Part shown: piece after piece, positions 32,979 through 43,124 of the stretch
Layout of the letters: each line of letters starts with the position of its first letter
Position numbering within the stretch: the first letter of the stretch is position 1
Assembly: GCA_965371245.1 (NCBI GenBank)
Contig: CBDUXT010000050.1
Span: 1-43,124 of the forward strand
Source: CBDUXT01 sp965371245
GTDB taxonomy: Bacteria > Planctomycetota > Phycisphaerae > UBA1845
Length of the DNA stretch: 43,124 bases
Direction of reading: 5' to 3'
Made by a program: the position numbers and the translations under genes
The notes under the pieces: model-generated
The model's input: only the letters and a program-made list of their open reading frames with translations
Databases searched by the model: none
What the model was told of the DNA's origin: nothing

Positions 32979-33569
32979 CGGGCGAACGATGCGCCTCTAG
33001 TGCCCGTTCGGTTCCTTCCTCCGGGACTTTCGGTGCGCGCTCGGGCTCCACCACACGACTACTCCAGAAAGCGAGACGATACACCCTGGCTTCATTCCGG
33101 ACGACGATGTTCTGCCCGTGAAGACGCAGGTTGGGCTATTGTGCGGTTTTGCCTTGAATTCTCGGGCCTGGTCCGTTACACTGCCCGAGTGGGCTCGTCG
33201 TGGAAAGAAGCGTCTTGCGTATCTGGGCACCTTCGGTGCCCGAACTCTTTGGCCGATCCTTTCCACTGCGCGACATCCAAGCTTGCGCGTTGGACGCAAT
33301 GCGCCCGCTGCGCTGCGTCCACAACCGCGGCCGAGCGGCCGTGAAGGATGATCTTGGGCTCCACGGCGGCTGACGCCGGGTGTCCAGAGGTACGTTGCAT
33401 CGCGCTGGTGGGGGCCGCACGGTGAGCAAAGGCTGGTTGAAGTCGAGCGGCATGAGTGGCTGCGCGGCCTGACGGCTTGGCACTCCGAACGCGGCAAAGG
33501 TTGTGGGCCTGTCCACCAGCCGTTTCGCAACCATGGGCGTGTCGAAACGCGCGCCTGGAGGGCGTTGGA
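32979..33569. other. Long gap with no gene that I can identify
   Basis: Several open frames of 100-200 codons overlap here on both strands, a pattern produced by GC-rich non-coding DNA. None has a good start or a recognised domain. The tail contains CTGGAGGGCGTTGG, the ribosome-binding site for the next gene. Confidence 0.4.
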
Positions 33570-36050
33570 ATGAGAATGGTCGTGGTGGCGACGATTCCTA
33601 CAGTTCTTGGCGGACGATGGCTACGTACAAGACGCGCCCGCCGGCTCGCCGCGACGATGCTTGCCTGGGCCTGCGGAAGTGCATCGGTCATGGCGGCCGA
33701 GACGATCACGCAGCATCCCGCCGGCCGGACCACGTGGGCGGAGATGGTGCTGCTCTCAAGTGCCGGCGACGCCGAGATCAAGGCATCGGAAGATCGATCC
33801 TCGCCAGAGCGGCTCTACTCTGTGGCCGATAGTCTTCAGAAAACATCTTCCGGCGCCGATTCCGTGCTCGGTGTCTTTGCTTCACCGAACTTCCCCGGCG
33901 CGCGGGGCGATGGTTCGTTCAGCCCCGCAGACCCGGCCGGGGCGGTGGGACCGGGTCACGTCCTGACGATGGTGAACGGACAGGTTCTCATCCAGGACAA
34001 GGTGGGCGCGCGGCTCGCCCCGGACACGACACTGGCGGCGTTCTGGGCATCGACCGGCGCAACAACAATATCCGGGCCACGGGTGGTGTATGATCAGTCG
34101 GTCGCGCGGTTCGTGGCGACGGTGGCCGCCGATGCACAGACCGCGTCGTCGGCCGTCCTACTGGCGATCAGCGACAATTCCGATCCGACTCTCGGCTGGA
34201 CCTTCTACAGTATCGAGGCCGACCCCACGGCGGCGGTGTGGGTTCATTCGCTCAACATCGGTTTCAACGACCGATGGATCACAATCACGGGGAACACGTC
34301 ACCGGTCGGTGGGACGACCTTCGCCGGGGCATCCATGTGGGTGATCGAGAAGACCACCGCGCTGGCCGGTGGGCCGTTGACGGTCGAGTTCTTTCCCGTG
34401 GGCTTCGACATGACCTTCGGCTTGCGCGGCTTCGGGCTGGCCCCCTGCGTGACCTTCGGTCTGGAACCGACGCAGTACATTGTTGACACCCAGCAAGTGA
34501 TGATCGCCGGGTTCTCCGTGCTCAGGCTCTCGAAGGTGACGGAGAACACGACGCTTGGCAGACCGGTGTGGGCGGTTGCGGCCGATTCCATCGTGATCCC
34601 CGGCACGGGTCTGTTCGGTGTAACAAATCTGTTTGATGTCAATCAGATCGACGCCCATCAGGGTGGTACGCCGGTTCGTATCGAGACGAATGATTCGCGG
34701 ATACAGAACGCGGTCCTCCGCAACGGGCGCATCTGGGCCACGCACAGTGGGGGTCTACCAGTCAGTGGCGTCACGCGCACGAGCACGTTTTGGTACGAGC
34801 TGGACCCGCTTGCGATGCCGTTCCCGATCGTGCAGTCCGGCGTGATTGGGTCGGGGCTCTCGACACACCATTTTTATCCGAGCATTGCGGTCAATGCGAG
34901 CGGCGACGTCATGCTCGCGTTTGCTCGCTCTGACCCCGGTCGCTCCGTCGAGGGGGCCGTGACCACGCGCGTCGCTTTGGATCCGCCCGGATTCATGGAA
35001 CCTTTGCGGACTGTCAAGTCCGGCGAAGCCCTGTATCAGCGAACCACCGACGGGCAAGTTCTATGGGGCAACTTCAGTTCGACCATGGTGGACCCCGTTG
35101 ACGATTCGAGCATGTGGACGCTTCAGGCCTATGCGGCCCCCGACGTCGGCCCCGATCCGCAGGATGATCGCTGGGGAACGTGGTGGGCGTCGAAGGGTCT
35201 GACGGTGGTGGGTACCTGCTGCCAATCCGGTACCTGCCTGGGCGATCGTGAGTTTTCGGTGTGTGAGGCCGACGGGGGTACGACGGTTCTTAGCCGCACG
35301 TGCGCCGATTTTTGTGCCTGCGATGGCGCGCCGTGTGAAGACGACACGAACCCGTGTACGGACGATGTCTGCGTGGATGGTGCGTGCGCGCATCTCAACA
35401 ACAACACCAACACGTGCCCCGACTCGGACAACTGCACCGATGAGGCCTGTGTTGACGGTGCGTGCATCATCACGCCGGTCGATTGCTCGGATCTCGATTC
35501 CGACTGCACCTTGGGCACGTGCGACACCATGACCGGCGTATGCCAGGCCGACTCGATCAAGGAAGGACTGGCCTGTACGGACGACGCGCAGTTCTGCACC
35601 GGTTTGGAGACCTGCGTCGCCGGAACGTGCGAGTCCGCCGGAGACCCATGCAGCGCCGGCGGGCTGTTGTGCGACGAGGACGGTGCCGCCTGCGTTGAAT
35701 GCCTCTTGGCCGCCGACTGTAACACCGGGGACTCATGTACGATCGATGTCTGCACGCCCGAGGGAACCTGTACGCACACGGCCATCTGTGGTGCGTGCTG
35801 CGTCGAGGACGACGGATCTTGTTCAGATCGTGAGACGCAAGCCACGTGCGCTAGCGGCGGAGGCACGTTCCAGGGCCTTGGTACGGTCTGCATGGGTGAC
35901 TTGAACGGCGACGGGCGAGACAACGCGTGTCCGATCACGGTCGTTGAACTTCCGACAGTCTCCGAATGGGGCTTGGTCATCATGACGATGCTCTTGCTGA
36001 TCGGGGCCAAACTGTATTTCGGTCGCCGGCCGGTGGCTTCCTCACCCTAA
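33570..36050 (+). CDS. Large IPTL-CTERM surface protein with Cys-rich region
   Basis: 826 residues. The start at ATG 33570 is chosen for GGAGGG 7-8 bases upstream and because it opens a Arg-rich signal peptide (RRARRLAATMLAWACGSASVMA). Residues about 85-560 form a beta-propeller-like domain (ADPAGAVGPGHVLTMVNGQV; GPRVVYDQSVARFVATVA; SIAVNASGDVMLAFARSDPG). Residues about 550-785 hold about 40 cysteines in D-C-T-x-D-x-C-x-D-G-A-C units (NPCTDDVCVDGACAH, NCTDEACVDGAC), typical of secreted calcium-binding Cys repeats. The tail (794-826) is IPTL-CTERM: LPTVSEWG, hydrophobic helix, FGRR. It would be exported, sorted by an exosortase-type system and retained at the surface. No sortase is in the window. 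Confidence 0.88.
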   Translation: MRMVVVATIPTVLGGRWLRTRRARRLAATMLAWACGSASVMAAETITQHPAGRTTWAEMVLLSSAGDAEIKASEDRSSPERLYSVADSLQKTSSGADSVLGVFASPNFPGARGDGSFSPADPAGAVGPGHVLTMVNGQVLIQDKVGARLAPDTTLAAFWASTGATTISGPRVVYDQSVARFVATVAADAQTASSAVLLAISDNSDPTLGWTFYSIEADPTAAVWVHSLNIGFNDRWITITGNTSPVGGTTFAGASMWVIEKTTALAGGPLTVEFFPVGFDMTFGLRGFGLAPCVTFGLEPTQYIVDTQQVMIAGFSVLRLSKVTENTTLGRPVWAVAADSIVIPGTGLFGVTNLFDVNQIDAHQGGTPVRIETNDSRIQNAVLRNGRIWATHSGGLPVSGVTRTSTFWYELDPLAMPFPIVQSGVIGSGLSTHHFYPSIAVNASGDVMLAFARSDPGRSVEGAVTTRVALDPPGFMEPLRTVKSGEALYQRTTDGQVLWGNFSSTMVDPVDDSSMWTLQAYAAPDVGPDPQDDRWGTWWASKGLTVVGTCCQSGTCLGDREFSVCEADGGTTVLSRTCADFCACDGAPCEDDTNPCTDDVCVDGACAHLNNNTNTCPDSDNCTDEACVDGACIITPVDCSDLDSDCTLGTCDTMTGVCQADSIKEGLACTDDAQFCTGLETCVAGTCESAGDPCSAGGLLCDEDGAACVECLLAADCNTGDSCTIDVCTPEGTCTHTAICGACCVEDDGSCSDRETQATCASGGGTFQGLGTVCMGDLNGDGRDNACPITVVELPTVSEWGLVIMTMLLLIGAKLYFGRRPVASSP

Positions 36051-36453
36051 CGCCGCGCCCGTCGCGGCGCCGGGCCAAGCTCCGTACCTGGACCGTCCCC
36101 CACACGGTTGGCCTCCATCGGCTCGTTTGGAAGTCGAGGCCTTGGGAATCGACGCCGGTCGGTCCTGCGCGGCAGGCGCGTCCCGGCGTGCTGCATGCAA
36201 CCTGCGACGTACCCCCAAGACTGAAGAACCGACCGTCGCGAGAGGGCGATTCGCCAGGTGTCGCCCGTTGGATTCCACCATTGGATTGACCGGGCGGACG
36301 CAGATCCGTGCGTAAGACGGCGTGATTTGGCCGATGAAGGGGGGACAGGCTCGGCTCGGCCGTGCCGCGTGACGGGGGTCGAGAAGCGGTGAATGAGCAC
36401 CGCAGCCACCTAGGCTGCCGCGTTTCACACTTGCACGGTGGAGGATGTTTGCG
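36051..36453. other. Intergenic region, no gene seen
   Basis: No convincing frame on either strand. The end holds GGAGG (36440-36444), which serves ATG 36454. Confidence 0.35.
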
Positions 36454-37401
36454 ATGAAGAGTTGGCTGATGACCACGGCGCTCTTATCGACTTGCCTTGT
36501 CCCCTTCGATCTGACCGCGGCGGCACCCACGCCTCCGGCCTCGTCCGGGACGGCATCCGTCGTCCACTTCCGGCTGGCCGCGTCTGAGCCCGTGAAGGGA
36601 TTCCGGGCAACAAAGACCGCGGCATGCGACCCGCTGTATATTGACTCACGCACCGCGCTGGCCGGGGACGACGCCGTATGGGTTCGGACGTTGGATCGTG
36701 ATACATACAGTGCCATCGTAATGACTCTCACGGAGCATGCCGCGCTACGGTTTGCCAAGCTACTTCGTGTCGAAGAGGCCGATCGACTGGCGATCTTCCA
36801 AACCGGCTCGCTGGCGGCGTGCGGCTCTCTCTTTTTCGACCCGTCCCTTCGGCGCCTCGTCATTTCCGAGCTTGGGACTCCACAGGCGGAGCGTCTGGCG
36901 GGGATCCTCCGCGGCGGGGTCGATCCCGCCGGTACGGTCATCACGCTGGTCCCGGCGCAGCCGGCTGTGCGCCCCGGTGGCGTCGTTAGGGTGGATGTTT
37001 TTGTCAGCGGTGTGCTCGATCTCCGCGGCTACGAACTGAGCCTTCGGGTCGGCGGCGGCGACCACGGGCGGGTGGCACTTGAGACCATGTCCATCGATCG
37101 CCAACGGACCGATTACATCTACGGCGCACTCCCCAAGCTGGACGCGATCGATTCCGAGGGCGGACGCTTGGGCGCCGCGTTGCTCGCGGGCGGCGTCGAT
37201 GCAAACCGGGAAGCCTACCTCGCCACCTTCATTTTTCGTGCGTCCGCCACCGCCGCGGGCGGCTTCATCATTACGCTCGACACCGCCGGCCTAGCCTCGC
37301 TGCTGATCGATTCGCACAACGCGTACATCCCTTTTTCCGGGGGGAAGACAGTCGTTTCCGTTCGCAACGGCGCATCCGCGAGACCGTCTGAAGGGGCCTA
37401 G
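36454..37401 (+). CDS. Exported protein combining a SecD P1-head-like region with a cohesin-like domain
   Basis: 315 residues. ATG 36454 is preferred over ATG 36445 because GGAGG is then 9 bases away and the signal peptide (MKSWLMTTALLSTCLVPFDLTAAA) begins properly. Residues about 36-157 resemble the P1-head/periplasmic region of SecD/SecDF: VVHFRLAASEPVKGF, DPLYIDSRTALAGDDAVWV, then TEHAALRFAKLLR and GTPQAERLAGILRGG. It lacks any membrane helices of the translocase. Residues about 162-302 look like a cohesin/dockerin-binding type beta sandwich: VRPGGVVRVDVFVSGVLDLR, GYELSLRVGGG, REAYLATFIFRASATAAGG. Two Cys (58, 123) may pair. Function unknown; a periplasmic or surface binding protein is likely. 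Domain calls are by eye. Confidence 0.78.
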   Translation: MKSWLMTTALLSTCLVPFDLTAAAPTPPASSGTASVVHFRLAASEPVKGFRATKTAACDPLYIDSRTALAGDDAVWVRTLDRDTYSAIVMTLTEHAALRFAKLLRVEEADRLAIFQTGSLAACGSLFFDPSLRRLVISELGTPQAERLAGILRGGVDPAGTVITLVPAQPAVRPGGVVRVDVFVSGVLDLRGYELSLRVGGGDHGRVALETMSIDRQRTDYIYGALPKLDAIDSEGGRLGAALLAGGVDANREAYLATFIFRASATAAGGFIITLDTAGLASLLIDSHNAYIPFSGGKTVVSVRNGASARPSEGA

Positions 37402-37424
37402 TGCATCGCCACGCGTAAACTTGC

Positions 37425-37550
37425 TGGTTGGGTGGCCCGTGGTTTTAGCCGTGGGGGAGGCGAATCCGGAGACCATTCGAGTCCCCCACCTCTAAAGAGG
37501 TGGGCCACCCACCGAGCAAACCCGCTGATTCAAGGTTGACCATACACTAG
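37425..37550. repeat. Family-B repeat, copy 3 (longest)
   Basis: GGTTGGGTGGCCCGTGGTTTTAG opens the unit in part (37427 on), CCACCTCTAAAGAGGTGG (37486-37503) is a perfect hairpin, and GGGCCACCCACC (37503-37514) is an inverted partner of the opening GGTTGGGTGGCCC. AAGGTTGACCATACACTAG closes it. This is part of the 37402-37915 gap. Confidence 0.75.
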
Positions 37551-37803
37551 CGGCTCGGCCGCGCTCCACAGACCAACGAGCACCAACGGCTTCCGACTCG
37601 CCGAGGAATGGGCATCACCCCGGTATCCCCTTCGGTTCCCTTCGTGTTCCCAGGCGACTTCGCGCCGCCAGTATCGTGACGCTTGGTTCCCCTTTTGTTA
37701 CCTTCCGCGGTTGCCCAGGCGGGGTTGTGCCGCGGGGGATGCGCCAGCGGTTCGCTTACGTGATTTGAGGGAGCAGGACTTGATTGTTTTCCGAATCAGA
37801 GTG

Positions 37804-37887
37804 GCATGGCCACGCTTAGCATGGCCACGCTTGCGTGGCCATGGGCGTACGACATCGCCGGATCATGCTCAGGCGAGCGTGAGCATG
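37804..37887. repeat. Tandem and palindromic GCATGGCCACGC repeats
   Basis: GCATGGCCACGCTT occurs twice in tandem (37804-37817, 37819-37832), the second running into GCGTGGCCATG (37833-37843) to give an 11-bp perfect stem with a 2-base loop. CATGCTCA (37864-37871) and TGAGCATG (37880-37887) form another stem. They lie just before the MFS gene. Confidence 0.75.
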
Positions 37888-37915
37888 GCACCCATCCATT
37901 CATGTGTGACTCGTC

Positions 37916-39169
<1,254 letters not shown>

Positions 39170-39184
39170 GCAACGCGCAGCGAT

Positions 39185-39248
39185 GGGTGGGGTCACGATG
39201 ATCGAACGTCGAAGGCCTTACGTCTGCCCGATCATCGCAACCCCACCC
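39185..39248. terminator. 20-bp inverted repeat after the MFS gene
   Basis: GGGTGGGGTCACGATGATCG (39185-39204) and CGATCATCGCAACCCCACCC (39229-39248) pair at 18 of 20 positions with a 24-base loop, starting 16 bases after the MFS stop. It could end MFS transcription or be a mobile palindrome. No T-run follows directly. Confidence 0.5.
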
Positions 39249-39423
39249 TTTGCTTTCGCAGAGGATGGGCCATCCGGCCATTGCCATCACAGTCCATGAA
39301 GGCTTCCCCGATACCCGCCGCGTCTGCTGCGCGAGCGTAGCACCACACCTAGCGCAGAACTTCGCGCTCTCCTGGTTCTCGTGACCGCATTCCTTGCGTG
39401 AGCAGGCTCGTGGCATGATGCCC

Positions 39424-39450
39424 GCATCCTACCCGAATCGGGTAGGATGC
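39424..39450. promoter_or_regulatory. 13-bp perfect palindrome in a divergent intergenic region
   Basis: GCATCCTACCCGA, one central A, then TCGGGTAGGATGC. It lies between the zinc-ribbon start (39416, minus) and the small membrane protein (39489, plus). The symmetry and position could suit an operator or an RNA hairpin. Confidence 0.4.
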
Positions 39451-39488
39451 ACCTGGAGGTATCAAGCCGCAAGCCCGGAGGCTATCCC

Positions 39489-39740
39489 ATGTTGCGTAAC
39501 CAAAACAAGGCACTACTCGTCGGCGGGTTGTTGGTGTTTGCTGGCTTCATGCTCGGAAGAATGTCCCGTGAGGGAACGGCGTATGCCGCCCAGGGCGCAG
39601 CGTCAGAAAAACTTGGCGTTGGCCTGAGCATCCCGGAGAACGGCGCCGCCGTTCTCTTTACTGGAAGCAATGTCCTGGGGGGGCCGAGTGGCTATTTCAT
39701 TAACTCAAGAGGCGAGGCCAAATCGCTGGCTCCGCGGTAG
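39489..39740 (+). CDS. Small single-pass membrane or exported protein
   Basis: 83 residues from ATG 39489, with GGAGG 8 bases upstream; an in-frame ATG at 39447 is inside the palindrome and less likely. A positive N-terminus (MLRNQNK) and a hydrophobic segment ALLVGGLLVFAGFMLG suggest an anchor or signal. The 50-residue remainder (MSREGTAYAAQGAASEKLG, LSIPENGAAVLFTGSNVLGG, SGYFINSRGEAKSL) could be a small beta domain. Family unknown. It ends 5 bases from the stop of the converging PKD-like gene. Confidence 0.6.
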   Translation: MLRNQNKALLVGGLLVFAGFMLGRMSREGTAYAAQGAASEKLGVGLSIPENGAAVLFTGSNVLGGPSGYFINSRGEAKSLAPR

Positions 39741-39745
39741 GGCGG

Positions 39746-41780
39746 CTACGCCTTCGGGGCGTTCGCCGCGACCACCGACGCGCCGCCGATTCCGCTAACG
39801 GTCAGCTCGAGCGTCACACAACCGCCCTCGATGGGGGACGTAACCATGGCTAGCGCGGGATCCACGGGGTCCGTCGCAATGATGGCCGGGTTATCGAGAG
39901 CCTCCCCGACGCACTGTATCGCAACGGCCGTGTCCGTCGTGACTTGCGCCCAGCTGTAGCTGAGCCCGGCACCCCGGGGAAGCGCTTCCATCGATGGCAA
40001 CGCCTGTGTCGGGGTACGTGACCAAGTCCTGATCCGCCCCTGCCACGGCCACGACCGTGTTGGTCACGATCGCGGTATCGCTTCCCGATATCCCGTTCAG
40101 GTCAGTGACCGTGAGGACGAATGTCAGGAGGTCATTGGTAGACGGGAACGTGAACGACGGCGTGGCGCTTGTTGGATCCCAAAGCGGATCGAGCGAAATG
40201 TTCCCGCCGCCGGTCTGCACCCAGCTATACGTCAACTCCGAACCGACCGAGCCAGTTCCGTCCAACGTCGCCACGGCACCGGTGGGCACGACCATCGTAC
40301 CTCCGGCGGCCGCGATCACGTCCGGGACCGCCCCGATGATCGTCGTCAAGGATGACACCGTGCCACCCTGGGCGGAATCGATGGAAATGGAAACCGGAGG
40401 GACAATACCACAGACACCGGCAGCGAGCGTGATGTCGGCCGTTCCAATCGTCGGGTCCGCGGGATCCGTCGTCAACACAAAACCCCCCGTTGACAGGCTG
40501 GCTCCTCCCTGATCTGGATCGGCGACGGACGCCGCGATGCTGAGGCTCCCCGCCGCCAGATCCACGGAGGCGCTGATGATCTGTAGGTTCGCGCTCAGCG
40601 CATGAGTCACGGACGTTGGCGGGTCATCCGAGAGGTTCGTCACCGTGACCGTGCTCGGCGGAATGAAGCTGCTCGACATGAGCCCGTGGGCGAAGTACTG
40701 GCCCGTTCCGTCCCCGCACATCGGAAACGGGTCGATGATGCCGGGGATGTTGAGCTCGATGTTCTGGTTCTCCACCGAACTCGCCCACACGTTGATCTGC
40801 GTGGAATTTGCGCCGGCCGCCGTGCTTCGATTGTACGTCGCGCGGGGGACTTCGACGCCGAATCTCGAAGCGCCCTTTCCGATGACCGTAAAGTGATCCG
40901 TCTCGATACAGTCGGTGGTGGACAGATCATCGGGACCGCCGGCAGTCGGCGTGACGATGCCGTTGGCATCGGTGCAGAGAAAATCGCTGCCGATCTCACC
41001 GATATTCAGACCCTCAATGCGGAAGAAATTTGTCCCGAACGGACTGCCGCTGACGGGACCATCGACGCACGGGTCCCCAAAGAACCCGGGTCCGATGCTG
41101 ACGGTGTCCGAGCTCAGGAACGTGCCGAAGTTGCCGACCCGCCCCGACAGGTCTCCGCCCAGGGCTTCCTTCCACAGGAAGATGTCGTTACTCATGTTGA
41201 TGTTCCTGGCGCCCGTGCCCTCAGCGACAACGGTGACTACGCCGTAGGGGTGAGTGATCGTGTAGGGCTCCATGTTGGTGGCGTTGTCAATTCGGACGCG
41301 AAGCCTTGAAAAAACGATCTGCTCACCGTCCTGCACGGTGCCCAGACCGTCAAAGGCCGCCTCCAGGGCCAGGACCAACAGTGCCTGCCCGCCGTTGCTG
41401 GTGTCCATGATGGACGTGGCCGCCATGTAGAACGCCTCCTCCGGAAAGTTGTCGGGGAACGAGATCGGCGAAAGCGGATCCGGCAGGTCCAGGGCCGGGT
41501 CGATGCAGACCGGGCACGCCGCGGCCGGGTCGTTCGGGGCCAGCGGATCGGGAATCAGGGTGGTGTCGAAGCAGAGTTCCGCGATGTTCCCGGCGGCGTC
41601 CTCGGCCCAGATCGGATAACCCGTCACCGGATCGACCGGCCCAAAGCGCATGAGCGGCGTAGTATCCACCAGCGTAAAGTCCTGACCTTTCGCGATCGTC
41701 CCGTAGCCACTGACAACGACGAGCAACATGCCCAGTACACCGAACTGCACCCGTCTTGGTCTTTCTTTGATAGCTTTCAC
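39746..41780 (-). CDS. PKD/Ig-like surface protein interrupted by a single-base frameshift
   Basis: An exported protein of about 677 residues if the frame is restored. The GTG start at 41780 has AAGGAGA 7 bases upstream and opens a signal peptide (RRVQFGVLGMLLVVVSGYGTI). The first 350 residues are a beta-rich domain with paired Cys (AACPVCIDPALD, DPCVDGPVSG). Further on are PKD-like repeats: LDGTGSVGSELTYSWVQTGG and DTGVAIDGSAS...GLSYSWAQV. The second is split: the upstream frame runs off at a CCCCGGGG run (39972-39979), and the true continuation (GLSYSWAQVTTDTAVAIQCV... to 39746) is in the next frame. One extra G restores or breaks it, so either a real frameshift or a homopolymer error. Adhesive or structural surface role is inferred. 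Confidence 0.8.
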
Positions 41781-42568
41781 TTTCCTGTCTCCTTGGGCAG
41801 TACACGCCCTGGTTTCGTCCCGTCCACATCCGAGGGACACTCGTTTGCGCTTCAGCTCATCACAGTTGCGGCTGAAACTAACACCTGTTGCTGTTGCGGA
41901 TCAGCAAGACGCGGTAGCGCCGTTTCGGAACGTCGTGTGGCCCTTAGCGGCCCCACGCCGAAACGGTTGGTCGAATCATCCAATGACCGTGCGTGCCATC
42001 ACCCAGCGGACTGGGGCGAGACCCCGGTCTCAGCTTGGCCGGTTGCGCGACCCGGAGCCGCGCGGCCTTGCCGACCGCGAAGCGGAACGCGTCTTTCTGC
42101 GTGACGATCGGTATGAGCCTGTTAGTCCCGTTCCGTGAGTGCCACCGTCTGACACTTCGCGGTAAGATGGACCCCGGACGACGCATCGCCTGAGCGTCAA
42201 CTCTCGTGTGCGAGAGAGCATGCTACGGACCAGCGCCGGCATCCAAATGGCCTAGGGGATATCTTCAGACGAGAGGGTCCGACCCGGGGGCAGGAGGCAG
42301 CGCCGCCGCCATCGATCCGAGGAAAGCATTGGAGGAAATGTAAGGATCGATCAGAGCGGATGAATCCCGATATAACGGTGTTTCCCAGATGGCTCGACTG
42401 TGTGGTAGGAAGCAGACTGACTTGAGCCTGCAAGACAACATTCTCTTGTGGGAAAGCGTCAGGAAGGTGCAATGGGTCAGGCGGGGTAACAGGTCAGCCG
42501 TCTGCAATACCAAGGCAGTCGCAAGAATGTGGCTCTTCCGCAGAATCTGTGGGTCCTCCCGGAGGCGC
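41781..42568. other. Long gap with no recognised gene
   Basis: Overlapping weak frames on both strands, none with a domain or strong start. The last 150 bases lead into the ISL3 remnant and may be part of its eroded end. No RNA gene is evident. Confidence 0.35.
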
Positions 42569-43124
42569 TCAAGCCTCGGGGAGCCCGTCCGCAGGCCGCC
42601 TGCGTCCCACCCTATCGGCCGTCGCCCGCTCGCGGCCCATCATCCGAAAGAACCGCAGCAGCGTCTTGGTCGTGCGATCTTTGCCGATCCACAACAGCCG
42701 GCGACAACCCTGATCAATCTGGTACACCACGGTCAGGTAGCGGTGCCCCTTCTGGAACTGCACCTCGTCCACGCCGACGGCGGTGATGCCCTCCAAACGG
42801 CGGTGTTTCAAGCCGTATTCGACCACCCAGGCCACACTGCGATAAACGTTCTCCCAACTGGTTCGGAAGATAAGCGACACCTCGCGCCAACTCAGCCGCC
42901 GGGCCCAACGGGCCAGGAACACCGCGTAGGCATGTGTCAGATGGTCCTTCCCGCCGGCCCAGGGAACTTGCTCGACAGTCACGCCATAGCGGAAGCAGTC
43001 AACACGCCGCTTGGCGTAGATCAGGTATACCGCGATGCCCCGTGTCACGGGGCAGGTTAGAATCGGCCACTGATGGGCGGGTTGGAACCGGCCAGTGGTT
43101 GTTGCCTTCTTATACCTCAGGGCT
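42569..43124 (-). mobile_element. ISL3-family transposase, decayed and cut by the window end
   Basis: The minus-strand frame is open from the window edge to 42569. It shows ISL3 TnpA features in order: GIAVYLIYAKRRVDCFRYGV, HAYAVFLARWARRLSWREVS, TSWENVYRSVAWVVEYGL, then the first catalytic-domain segment ITAVGVDEVQFQKGHRYLTV, YQIDQGCRRLLWIGKDRTTK and FFRMMGRER. The zinc ligand pair normally read as C-P-R-C-G is C-F-R-Y-G here, and the first CxxC is absent. The sequence diverges after about residue 140 and stops, so most of the DDE domain is gone. Related to the fragment at 17566-17769. Inactive. Confidence 0.8.

Noticed and set aside
32997..33781. Overlapping frames of 130-200 codons on the minus strand in the 33.0-33.8 kb gap
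   Set aside because: Three frames are open at once over the same bases, with no start signal and no recognised domain; one overlaps the signal peptide of the next gene.
41944..42513. Small minus-strand frames between the PKD-like gene and the ISL3 remnant
   Set aside because: No ribosome-binding sites or domains, and they overlap one another in several frames.

Overview
The window is GC-rich, gene-dense bacterial DNA that reads as Planctomycetota, probably a Phycisphaerae-like lineage. The signs are two IPTL-CTERM surface proteins, Cys-rich 'CCETG..GC' secreted proteins, a dockerin-like calcium-loop region, LpxD with LpxI for lipid A (so an outer membrane), a tiny basic coiled-coil protein and many dispersed palindromic repeats. 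The taxonomic call is inference. I saw no rRNA, tRNA or CRISPR array.

Layout. 0.2-3.0 kb: pdxJ, dapA and a membrane protein translationally coupled to dapA. 3.4-5.2 kb: a LysM L,D-transpeptidase, then an AhpD-like peroxidase whose frame is interrupted by one TGA exactly at the second Cys of the CxxC site, with a hairpin just downstream (probable selenoprotein). 5.8-16.3 kb: exported proteins (FG-GAP repeat protein, esterase-like protein, subtilisin, Cys-rich lipoprotein) plus a small basic protein and an RRM protein whose C-terminus reads through a MITE-like repeat. 16.5-19.8 kb: a lipase-like hydrolase, IS3 and ISL3 remnants, a rhodanese lipoprotein and an IPTL-CTERM protein carrying a Kunitz-type domain. 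20.2-21.9 kb: a three-gene cassette ending in a VapC-like PIN toxin. 22.0-25.1 kb: two membrane glycosyltransferases. 25.5-30.1 kb: lpxD, lpxI, clpS, a coiled-coil lipoprotein and a class V aminotransferase. 30.7-33.0 kb: yjbQ and glutamate dehydrogenase. 33.5-41.8 kb: a large IPTL-CTERM protein, a SecD-P1-head/cohesin-like protein, an MFS transporter, a zinc-ribbon fragment, a small membrane protein and a frameshifted PKD-like surface protein. 42.5 kb to the end: a decayed ISL3 transposase.

Housekeeping functions (PLP, lysine/DAP, lipid A, peptidoglycan cross-linking, proteolysis adaptor, nitrogen metabolism) alternate with secreted proteins. Intergenic space is filled by at least five repeat families, several with terminal inverted repeats. 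The observations most worth checking are the selenocysteine peroxidase, the Kunitz domain, the PIN cassette with its atypical upstream partners, and the MITE captured in the RRM gene.
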